From Oscillospiraceae bacterium (GTDB lineage Bacteria > Bacillota > Clostridia > Oscillospirales > Ruminococcaceae), in NCBI GenBank assembly GCA_017483405.1, contig JAFUWP010000079.1:1-8266 (forward strand): a stretch of 8,266 nucleotides of DNA. Reading direction: 5' to 3'. The notes below the pieces were generated by a model. That model was not told the DNA's origin and did not search any database. It saw only the letters and a program-made list of their open reading frames with translations. Positions 1-6,135 of the stretch are shown piece by piece (position 1 is the stretch's first letter; each line of letters starts with the position of its first letter). The translations under genes were made by a program, and so were the position numbers.

Positions 1-447
1 AAGAACGTCTGGGGGAGTGAGATTGCCTATCTTCAGTCCGTTGACAGCAGTGCCGACAGAAATGCCCCTCAGTTCGAGCAGAATGTTTCCTATACTGCCG
101 AACAGGTTAAGGACATGTTATCGGCATCGCGCGAAGGCTTGTTTCTGGGGACGGATACGGCTCACTGGTTCGGCGAGTCAGAATGTTCCGAAGCCGGAAC
201 GGTATTGCAGATACCAGTCGGGACGAGCATCTTTACCGGTCAGGAGTTAAGAACGATTTTCAGTCTGCGGTCGGCGGTGTTTAAAATCCGCTATGAAGAT
301 AAAAATTTTATCTTCACAACCTACGGCTATGGCCATGATGTCGGCATGAGTCAGTACGGTGCGAACGTGATGGCGCAGAACGGCGCAGATTATCGGGAAA
401 TCTTAGCTTATTACTATCCGGAAACAGAGCTGAAAACTGTTTCATGA
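1..447 (+). CDS. spoIID: Stage II sporulation protein D (SpoIID/LytB domain), C-terminal part
   Basis: This is the last 148 codons of a SpoIID-type lytic transglycosylase, open at the 5' edge of the window and ending in TGA. In the known family the enzyme cleaves peptidoglycan glycan strands so that the mother-cell membrane can migrate during engulfment, acting with SpoIIP and SpoIIM. The sequence shows the family landmarks in order: a VWGSEIAYLQSVDS block at residues 3-16, then GYGHDVGMSQYGA at residues 109-121 with the conserved His112, then AYYYPETELKTV close to the C-terminus. The usual motif reads GHGVGMSQ; here the second Gly is Asp, a mild variant. The catalytic Glu, the zinc-site residues and the membrane anchor would lie upstream of the window, so activity cannot be judged. 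A LytB-like paralogue (SpoIID domain outside sporulation) is the main alternative, but the compact C-terminal end fits SpoIID well. Confidence 0.9.
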   Translation, partial: KNVWGSEIAYLQSVDSSADRNAPQFEQNVSYTAEQVKDMLSASREGLFLGTDTAHWFGESECSEAGTVLQIPVGTSIFTGQELRTIFSLRSAVFKIRYEDKNFIFTTYGYGHDVGMSQYGANVMAQNGADYREILAYYYPETELKTVS

Positions 448-452
448 AAGAT

Positions 453-488
453 AGTTTTCAACATTCCAACGTGCAAATGTTGAAAACT
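453..488. repeat. Perfect 13-bp inverted repeat after spoIID
   Basis: The arms AGTTTTCAACATT (453-465) and AATGTTGAAAACT (476-488) are perfectly complementary around a 10-nt loop, starting 5 nt after the spoIID stop. No T-run follows, so it is not an intrinsic terminator by itself. The octamer TGAAAACT also occurs at 431-438, inside the end of spoIID, and could pair instead with 453-460, enclosing the stop codon. The two pairings are mutually exclusive. An RNA-stability hairpin, a protein-binding operator or chance are all possible. Confidence 0.75.
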
Positions 489-490
489 CA

Positions 491-530
491 AAATCAGCAC
501 AGCGGAACATTCCGCCGTGCTGATTTTTTT
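491..530. terminator. Bidirectional intrinsic terminator between convergent genes
   Basis: A 16-nt stem (491-506 with 511-526), interrupted by one A/C mismatch, closes an ACAT loop. On the + strand it is followed by a run of seven T (524-530) serving spoIID. On the - strand the stem ends in GATTTT, serving the amidohydrolase, whose TAA stop lies at 529-531 on the edge of the T-run. The position between two converging genes fits a shared terminator. Confidence 0.9.
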
Positions 531-1329
531 ACAGATTTAAAAGCCGTTCGGCATTTCCGGCAAAAACTGCATGTTCCTGCTCCGGAGTCAGCCCCAGCCG
601 CTTGATTTTCTCAATCGTGACTGCCGGATTATCCCACGGACAGTCGCTCGCAAACAGTATTTTATCAAATCCATGTTTTTCCATAATCCGGAATAACAGT
701 TCATCATCGTGCATGTGCTGACCGATAACTGCCGTATCCAGATAGAGATTCTCAAAATTTCCGGCTAAGATGGATTCTACCTCGTTCCAGAGCTGATTTC
801 CTCCCAGATGCGCCAGAATAAAAGTCGTATCGGGAGCGGATTCCATCGCCCTGACTGCCATCTTCGGAGTACAGTGAATATCATCCGGACAAACGGGGTC
901 AACTCCGGCATGAAACAGAATCGGCAAGCCTAATTCTCCGCATTTCCGGTAAATCGGGAACATGCGTTCTTCATCGGCATAGAATCCCTGATAATCCGGA
1001 TGCAGTTTGATTCCGTAAAGGCCTAATTCTTTAATTCTTTCCAGTTCCTGAAAGACATCATCCCCATCCGGATGAACACTCCCGAACGGAAATATATGTT
1101 CTGATTTACACGATGCCGCCCAGTTATTGCACACAAGATGCTGTGTCGGCTTTGTCGCTATCGAAAGCAGAACAAAACCGTCAATCTTCCAGTTCTGCAT
1201 TTTTTGTTCGGTATCGGAGAGCGTACCATTTGTTTCGGGCGGTTCTTTCGCGGTTTCGGCTAATGATTTGATAGTTCTTTCCGCGATTTTGTCCGCAAAG
1301 GCATGAACATGAAAATCAAGATAATTCAA
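529..1329 (-). CDS. Metal-dependent amidohydrolase (amidohydrolase-related, TIM barrel)
   Basis: This 266-residue cytosolic protein carries the signature of the amidohydrolase-related family (PF04909; the ACMSD / dicarboxylate-hydrolase side of the superfamily). Visible motifs are DFHVH at residues 5-9 (metal ligands His7 and His9), GIKLHPDYQG at 106-115, LFHAG with His140, ILAHLGG with His174, and FASDCPW with the catalytic Asp229. No carboxylated-lysine motif is apparent, which suggests a mononuclear metal site as in ACMSD. At 266 residues it is shorter than ACMSD (about 330). It starts with TTG: an AGGAGG site lies 7 nt upstream, and the TTG overlaps the TGA stop of the symporter as TTGA, so translation is probably coupled. 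The gene is the second of a two-gene operon, so the substrate may be what the symporter imports. The reaction (hydrolysis or decarboxylation) cannot be named from sequence. Confidence 0.85.
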   Translation of the reverse strand: MNYLDFHVHAFADKIAERTIKSLAETAKEPPETNGTLSDTEQKMQNWKIDGFVLLSIATKPTQHLVCNNWAASCKSEHIFPFGSVHPDGDDVFQELERIKELGLYGIKLHPDYQGFYADEERMFPIYRKCGELGLPILFHAGVDPVCPDDIHCTPKMAVRAMESAPDTTFILAHLGGNQLWNEVESILAGNFENLYLDTAVIGQHMHDDELLFRIMEKHGFDKILFASDCPWDNPAVTIEKIKRLGLTPEQEHAVFAGNAERLLNL

Positions 1330-2930
1330 GAAAGTGCCTCCTGACTGCTCTTAACAGATTTGGTTTCAGATTCCGGCTGATAGCATGTGAAGATTCTGTC
1401 AACTTCTTCCGCATCTTTTACTTTTGTGAAACTGCTCACAACAGGACAGAGAATCAGAGAGAATATCATGCAGAATGCACCTGCATTCAGCGGAGAAGTG
1501 ATTGTGAACGGAATCGGCAGGCTTGCGGCGGCTTTGGTGAGTTCCGGAAACCATCCCAGCATGAACAGAGCTGTATGTGTCAGCGTGAAGATAACAGCAA
1601 ATCCAAAACATGCCCAGACTCCGGCCGGAGTGATTTTCTTCGAGAACAGGCCGAGCATAAACGGTGCTAAGAATGAACCCGACAGCGCACCCCATGAAAT
1701 GCTCATCAGGGTTGTGATATAAGCATTCTTATTCGCCGCCATGATGACAGAAATCAGCAGGAACACGGCAATAAAGATTCTGATAAACAGAACTTGTTTT
1801 TTCTCATCCATTTTGCCTTTCATCGCAGGTTTGATTAAGTCGAGTGTCAGTGTCGAACTGGATGTCAGTACCAGTGAAGAAAGTGTGGACATCGAAGCGG
1901 ACAGCACCAGCACGACAATCAGGCCGATTAAGAATTCAGGCAGAGCCGTCTGAAGCATCGCCGGAACGATAGCATCATATTCGAGTTTGCCGTTGATGGT
2001 GTTGATAAATACTTTAGAAGTATCAGAAGCATCTGCTGTTCCGAACAGTCTGCCAAATCCGCCGAGGAAATAGCATCCGCCGGAAACGATGACAGCAAAA
2101 ATTGTGGAAATAATACTTCCTCTGCGGATAGCATTATCATCAGAAATCGAATAAAATTTCTGAATCATCTGAGGGAGTCCCCATGTTCCGAGCGAAGTCA
2201 AAATCACAACGCCCAGCAGGTCAGCCGGATAAGGGCCGAATACAGAATTCAAAGTCTGCGTATTGCCGGAATCATCCGCAATCTTGCCGAGATTCTGCAT
2301 CGCCGTGCCGAATCCGCCCTGATAGTTCACAATAGTAATCACAACGGCAATGATGCCTATCAGCATGATGATGCCCTGTACAAAGTCATTGAGTGCCGTT
2401 GCATGGAATCCGCCGGCGATAACATAAATCGCCGTAAATACCGCCATGATGATGATACAGTAAATATACGGTACGCCCAGCGAAGATTCAAACAGTCTCG
2501 ACAGACCGTTATAGACGGATGCCGTATAAGGAATCAGGAACAGGAAGACTATCAGAGAAGATGCAATCTTGAGTTCCTTGCTCTGATAGCGTTTCTCGAA
2601 GAATTCCGGCATAGTCGCGCAGTCGAGGAATTTCGTCATTGTTCGGGTTCTTCTACCGAGAATCACCCATGCCAGAAGCGAGCCGATTAACGCATTTCCG
2701 AGGCCTATCCAAGTGGCAGAAATACCGTATTTCCAGCCGAACTGTCCGGCATAGCCGATAAAGACCACCGCCGAAAAGTATGACGTTCCGAACGCAAATG
2801 CCGAAAACCACGGGCCTATACTTCTTCCGCCGAGCACGAAATCGCTGACGCTTTTTGTTTTCCGGTTACAGTAGATGCCAATGCCTACCATCAGACATAG
2901 ATACAGCACCAGAATGAGCCATTTAATCAT
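1326..2930 (-). CDS. Sodium:solute symporter (SSS family, PutP-like)
   Basis: This 534-residue polytopic membrane protein belongs to the Na+/solute symporter family (SSF, LeuT fold). It probably brings a small organic solute into the cell using the sodium gradient. Family landmarks are SDFVLGGRSIGPW at residues 29-41, the MPEFFEKRY segment at 107-115 after a basic stretch, IAGGFHATALNDFVQG at 171-186, WGLPQMIQKFYS at 250-261 and SASMSTLSS at 344-352. Ser348 and Thr349 align with the PutP Na+ ligands Ser340 and Thr341. Hydrophobic segments run from residue 2 to about 500, consistent with 13 or so helices, followed by a polar tail. The ATG start has an AGAGGG site 8 nt upstream. The gene is first in an operon, overlapping the amidohydrolase start by 4 bases. 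Proline, pantothenate, sialic-acid and other carriers share this fold, so the substrate is unassigned. Confidence 0.93.
   Translation of the reverse strand: MIKWLILVLYLCLMVGIGIYCNRKTKSVSDFVLGGRSIGPWFSAFAFGTSYFSAVVFIGYAGQFGWKYGISATWIGLGNALIGSLLAWVILGRRTRTMTKFLDCATMPEFFEKRYQSKELKIASSLIVFLFLIPYTASVYNGLSRLFESSLGVPYIYCIIIMAVFTAIYVIAGGFHATALNDFVQGIIMLIGIIAVVITIVNYQGGFGTAMQNLGKIADDSGNTQTLNSVFGPYPADLLGVVILTSLGTWGLPQMIQKFYSISDDNAIRRGSIISTIFAVIVSGGCYFLGGFGRLFGTADASDTSKVFINTINGKLEYDAIVPAMLQTALPEFLIGLIVVLVLSASMSTLSSLVLTSSSTLTLDLIKPAMKGKMDEKKQVLFIRIFIAVFLLISVIMAANKNAYITTLMSISWGALSGSFLAPFMLGLFSKKITPAGVWACFGFAVIFTLTHTALFMLGWFPELTKAAASLPIPFTITSPLNAGAFCMIFSLILCPVVSSFTKVKDAEEVDRIFTCYQPESETKSVKSSQEALS
1337..1342 (-). 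promoter_or_regulatory. Ribosome binding site fixing the TTG start of the amidohydrolase
   Basis: AGGAGG on the - strand lies inside the last codons of the symporter, with 7 nt between it and the TTG at 1329-1327. There is no in-frame ATG near this site, and the DFHVH metal motif begins only four codons after TTG, so no later start could be used without losing it. Confidence 0.85.
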
Positions 2931-2963
2931 AATTCTTACCCTCTTTTTTGATTATTTTTTGAT

Positions 2964-2975
2964 TTAAAGCTTTAA
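2964..2975. promoter_or_regulatory. 12-bp palindrome in the symporter leader
   Basis: TTAAAGCTTTAA is a perfect palindrome lying in the 5' untranslated leader, about 30 bases downstream of the predicted -10 box and upstream of the ribosome binding site. Its position would suit a repressor operator. I do not recognise it as a known operator, and in AT-rich DNA a palindrome of this size may be chance. Confidence 0.3.
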
Positions 2976-3004
2976 CGCTTTTCCGCATAAAAGCAACTGT
3001 AATT

Positions 3005-3033
3005 ATTATAATTCATAAAATCCGGTTTGTCAA
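3005..3033 (-). promoter_or_regulatory. Sigma-A-type promoter of the symporter-amidohydrolase operon
   Basis: On the - strand, TTGACA (3033-3028) is separated by exactly 17 nt from TATAAT (3010-3005), a perfect match to the vegetative consensus. Transcription would start near 2998, giving a leader of about 68 nt before the symporter ATG at 2930. The upstream stretch is rich in A and T tracts, as expected for an UP-like region. Confidence 0.9.
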
Positions 3034-3103
3034 GGGGTTTTGTAAATTTCTATGATATTTTCAAAAAATTAGATTTTATTTTTGTATAATAAGTCATTTT
3101 TGG

Positions 3104-3144
3104 AAAATAAAAATCAGGCAGTCCGGAACGCGCCGGACTGCCTG
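3104..3144 (-). terminator. Intrinsic terminator of the calcium ATPase gene
   Basis: A perfect 12-bp GC-rich stem (3115-3126 with 3133-3144, CAGGCAGTCCGG and complement) closes a 6-nt loop just 4 nt after the ATPase stop. On the - strand it is followed by ATTTTTATTTT. The + strand lacks an equivalent T-run, so it acts in the ATPase direction. Confidence 0.93.
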
Positions 3145-3148
3145 AATC

Positions 3149-5731
3149 TTATTTCTTTGCGAATCCTGTAAACAGAGAAGTCATCACCGGAACAGCAAAG
3201 GAAAAGGCTATCGCCTGATACAGAAGATTTCCGGTCAGGGATGCGGTCGAGAAAATCCCCTGTACCTGCGGAATCCAGATGGTAACAGCTAACATCAGTG
3301 CAGAAATCAGAACCGCAAAAATCAGTTTCCAGTTCGAGAAATAGCGCACACTAAAAATCGTTCCGTGTTCGGATTTGCATTCAAATACATGAATCAACTG
3401 AGACAGCACCAGCGTGAAAAGAGCGCAGGTACGGGCTTCGGTAAGTGTTCCGCCGAACCGGAGAGCAGTACTGAATGAACCTAATGTACATAAACCAATC
3501 ATGACGCCTCTCCAGATAATTTTAGTCAGGAGGCCGTCTGCGAAAAAGCTTTCATCCGGTTTTCGTGGCGGACGTTTCATGACATCAGATTCCGGCGGTT
3601 CGAGTCCGAGTGCGATTGCCGGAAGGCCATCCGTAGCTAGATTCACAAGCAGTAACTGCACCGGCAGAAGAACAACAGGCATTCCCATCAGGATTCCGAG
3701 AAACATCGTGATAACCTCGCCGATATTGCAGGATAACAAATATCTGACAAATTTCCGGATATTGGAATAGATAGCCCTTCCCTGCTCGACAGCGGAAACA
3801 AGGGTTGCAAGATTATCATCCATCAGGATGACATCAGCCGCCTGTTTTGCGACATCCGTACCAGTTAGGCCCATCGCAACACCGACATCAGCCTCCTTGA
3901 TAGCCGGCGCATCATTCACGCCGTCTCCGGTCATGGTGACGATGTTTCCGGCGCGCTGAAAGGCTCTGACCAATCTTAGCTTATGTGAAGGGTTGACCCT
4001 CGCGAAAACAGAAATTTTTGATAATCTTCTGTCAAGCTGAGTATCCGTCATGAGGTCGAGTTCATCACCAGTGATGACTTCTCCGCCGCGGAGCAGTCCG
4101 GCTTTTCGGGCAACAGCGGCGGCGGTTTTCTTATGGTCACCAGTAATCATGACGGTTTTCACCGATGCTGATGCACATTTCCGGATAGCTTCTTTGGCTT
4201 CGGGGCGTGGTGGGTCGAGCATTCCGGTCAGGCCGAGAAAAATCATCCCGTCTGTGGAAAGCTTATCGGATTTTTTTTCGGCAAATGCAAGCACTCTCAA
4301 TGCCTGAGAGGATAATTTTTCAGCCTGTTCGGAAATTTGTTTTTTCAGCACGGCGGAGAAATTCACATCTCCCTGCGGAGTTCTGACCAAATCACACTGA
4401 TGCAGAATCACATCCACTGCGCCTTTTGTATAAGTATATCCCTGCTGATTTCTCCGGACGAAAACGCTCATACTTCGGGAATCGCTGTCGAAGGGGTTTT
4501 CTTCGATTCTCGATGCATTCAGGATTTTAGGCGAAATCCCTCCTTTCGCCGATACTGCCAGTAAAGCCGTTTCGGTCGGGTCACCGACAGCGTTCCATTC
4601 TGTAGCATCTTTTTCAGATAATTCAGCATTATTGCAGAGTACGGCACAAATCAGGAGCGATTCCAGCGCAGGAACAGATTTCACATGCACCGGAACATGA
4701 TTTTCCAGAATCGCACCGTCTTTTCTGAGCGCATTTCCGGTGACATCGAATTCCTGTCCGAAAGTACAGATTTTTGTCACTGTCATGCGGTTTTCGGTGA
4801 TAGTGCCTGTCTTATCGGAGCAGATAACGGATGTACATCCGAGCGTTTCGACACTGTGCAGCCGATTCACAAGGGCATTCTGCTTCATCATCCTGTTGAC
4901 GGCTAAGGCGAGGGCAATCGTGACAGTCGCCGGAAGACCTTCCGGAATCGCCGCAATCGCGATGGAAATGCCTGTCATGAGCATATCGAAAATCGGTTCG
5001 CCGCGGAGCACTCCGGCCGCGAAAACTGCCATGCATACCCCGATGCAAATCAGAGCCAGCATTTTTCCGAGTTCGCCGAGCCGTTTCTGAAGGGGCGTTT
5101 CTGTTCTCCTGATTTCGGAAAGCATTCCGGAAATCAAGCCCATCTGGGTATGTTTCCCGATGGCGATAACCTGTGCCGTTCCGCTCCCTCTGGTGATGGC
5201 CGTCCCGCTGTAGATGACATAAGGCTTATGCAGGCCGGAAACATCATCCCGAAGTGTTCCGGCATATTTGGCGATGGGTTCGGCCTCACCGGTGAGAACG
5301 GATTCATTCGCATAAAGCCGGCTGGCAGTCAGCAGAAGGCAGTCCGCCGGAACGCAGTCACCGGCTTCGACAGCGATGACATCTCCCTGAACGAGCTGTT
5401 CCGCCGGAAGTTCCTGCAAGACATCATCACGATAAACTTTTGCAGTCGGCGCAGTCATATTCCGGAGGGCTTCGAGAGTTTTTTCAGTGCGGTACTCCTG
5501 CACGAATCCGAGCACGGCATTGAGAATCACAATCACGATAATGGTGACGGCATCCGTCCACTCGCCGAGCAGGGCAGAAATCCCTGTTGCGGCGATTAAA
5601 ATCAGCACCATAGCATCTTTGAACTGACTGAAAAATATTTTCAGCGGACTGGGGGGTCTGACCTGCGCGAGCGTATTCAGACCGTGCTCTTTCTGTAGTG
5701 CCTGTACCTGTTCGGAAGTCAGACCTTTCAT
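3149..5731 (-). CDS. P2A-type calcium-transporting ATPase
   Basis: This 860-residue membrane pump exports Ca2+ from the cytosol using ATP. Numbering from the ATG at 5731: N-terminal cation-ATPase domain 1-60; actuator loop with LTGEAEP at 146-152 (Glu149, the dephosphorylation residue, kept; usual form TGES); M4 motif IPEGLP at 262-267; phosphorylation motif DKTGT with Asp306; nucleotide-site GDPTE 383-387 and KGA 436-438; DPPRP 506-510; hinge TGDGVNDAPA 601-610. The M5 Asn669/Glu672 and M6 Asn697, Thr700 and Asp701 (NLATD) match the calcium ligands of SERCA. An in-frame ATG lies 14 codons upstream at 5773, but the ATG at 5731 has AAAGGA at 9-nt spacing and gives the normal family N-terminus, so I chose it. 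The length is close to the bacterial pumps YloB and LMCA1. It is a single-gene unit with its own terminator. Confidence 0.95.
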   Translation of the reverse strand: MKGLTSEQVQALQKEHGLNTLAQVRPPSPLKIFFSQFKDAMVLILIAATGISALLGEWTDAVTIIVIVILNAVLGFVQEYRTEKTLEALRNMTAPTAKVYRDDVLQELPAEQLVQGDVIAVEAGDCVPADCLLLTASRLYANESVLTGEAEPIAKYAGTLRDDVSGLHKPYVIYSGTAITRGSGTAQVIAIGKHTQMGLISGMLSEIRRTETPLQKRLGELGKMLALICIGVCMAVFAAGVLRGEPIFDMLMTGISIAIAAIPEGLPATVTIALALAVNRMMKQNALVNRLHSVETLGCTSVICSDKTGTITENRMTVTKICTFGQEFDVTGNALRKDGAILENHVPVHVKSVPALESLLICAVLCNNAELSEKDATEWNAVGDPTETALLAVSAKGGISPKILNASRIEENPFDSDSRSMSVFVRRNQQGYTYTKGAVDVILHQCDLVRTPQGDVNFSAVLKKQISEQAEKLSSQALRVLAFAEKKSDKLSTDGMIFLGLTGMLDPPRPEAKEAIRKCASASVKTVMITGDHKKTAAAVARKAGLLRGGEVITGDELDLMTDTQLDRRLSKISVFARVNPSHKLRLVRAFQRAGNIVTMTGDGVNDAPAIKEADVGVAMGLTGTDVAKQAADVILMDDNLATLVSAVEQGRAIYSNIRKFVRYLLSCNIGEVITMFLGILMGMPVVLLPVQLLLVNLATDGLPAIALGLEPPESDVMKRPPRKPDESFFADGLLTKIIWRGVMIGLCTLGSFSTALRFGGTLTEARTCALFTLVLSQLIHVFECKSEHGTIFSVRYFSNWKLIFAVLISALMLAVTIWIPQVQGIFSTASLTGNLLYQAIAFSFAVPVMTSLFTGFAKK

Positions 5732-5775
5732 TGTATCAAATCCTTTCAGAAGAATAATCCGGACTTGATTCATGA

Positions 5776-5803
5776 TATGTACAAACTCTCGGAAATATCA
5801 CAA
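5776..5803 (-). promoter_or_regulatory. Possible promoter of the calcium ATPase gene
   Basis: TTGTGA (5803-5798) and TACATA (5781-5776) on the - strand are spaced by 16 nt. Transcription would start near 5769, inside or just after the alternative ATG at 5773, which agrees with the start at 5731. The -35 box overlaps the T-rich tail of the upstream rpsR terminator. Both boxes are imperfect, so this is tentative. Confidence 0.4.
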
Positions 5804-5831
5804 AAGCCGTTCCGGTTCGCCGGAACGGCTT
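5795..5831 (-). terminator. Intrinsic terminator of the rpsF-ssb-rpsR operon
   Basis: A perfect 12-bp stem (5804-5815 with 5820-5831, AAGCCGTTCCGG and complement) closes a four-base loop, CGAA on the transcribed - strand and TTCG on the other. It lies 23 nt after the rpsR stop and is followed on the - strand by TTTTGTGATATTT. The tail is interrupted, so termination may be incomplete and some read-through into the ATPase gene is possible. Confidence 0.85.
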
Positions 5832-5854
5832 GTATCATCTATTGTATTCGCTCA

Positions 5855-6097
5855 TTAGTCGCTGACATAAGGCAGGAGGGCAATGTGTCTTGCTCTCTTG
5901 ATAGCAACAGTCAGTTCACGCTGGTGGAAGGCACAAGTGCCAGTCACACGGCGGGGCAGAATCTTAGAGCGTTCTGTCATGCATTTTTTAAGCTTTGTGA
6001 TGTCCTTGTAGTCAATTTTTTCTACACGGTCAACACAGAACATGCAAACCTTCTTGCGCGGACGCTTGGAAGGACGGGAATTTCTCTCACGTTCCAT
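5855..6097 (-). CDS. rpsR: 30S ribosomal protein bS18, four-cysteine form
   Basis: This 80-residue protein is recognised as bS18, the small-subunit platform protein that pairs with bS6 on 16S rRNA. The conserved core RVEKIDYKDITKLKKCMTER (residues 24-43) and the C-terminal QRELTVAIKRARHIALLPY are clear, as is the Lys/Arg-rich N-terminus. Cys18, Cys21, Cys39 and Cys55 are all present, which is the 'C+' zinc-binding form described for several ribosomal proteins. The gene is last in the operon, 38 nt after ssb. Its AAAGGAG site is about 13 nt from the ATG, longer than usual, but no other start is available. Transcription ends at the hairpin just downstream. Confidence 0.98.
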   Translation of the reverse strand: MERERNSRPSKRPRKKVCMFCVDRVEKIDYKDITKLKKCMTERSKILPRRVTGTCAFHQRELTVAIKRARHIALLPYVSD

Positions 6098-6135
6098 AAT
6101 ACTGTTTTAACTCCTTTCTGAAAAATAATGATGAA

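Noticed and set aside
17..250. A 77-codon + strand frame at the window start
   Set aside because: It is a shifted frame of the SpoIID coding sequence, which shows clear family motifs in frame 1.
2964..2985. A CcpA cre site in the symporter leader
   Set aside because: The central AAGCG partly fits, but the outer conserved positions mismatch on both sides.
3085..3090. TATAAT on the + strand in the intergenic region
   Set aside because: No acceptable -35 box lies at 16-18 nt, and no + strand gene follows; it would only run into the ATPase terminator.
5150..5599. A 149-codon + strand frame opposite the calcium ATPase
   Set aside because: No SD, no recognisable domain, and it lies entirely antisense to conserved ATPase domains.
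5732..5773. A longer N-terminus of the calcium ATPase from the ATG at 5773
   Set aside because: The purine stretch before it is weak and about 12 nt away, while the ATG at 5731 has AAAGGA at 9 nt and begins at the family N-terminus.
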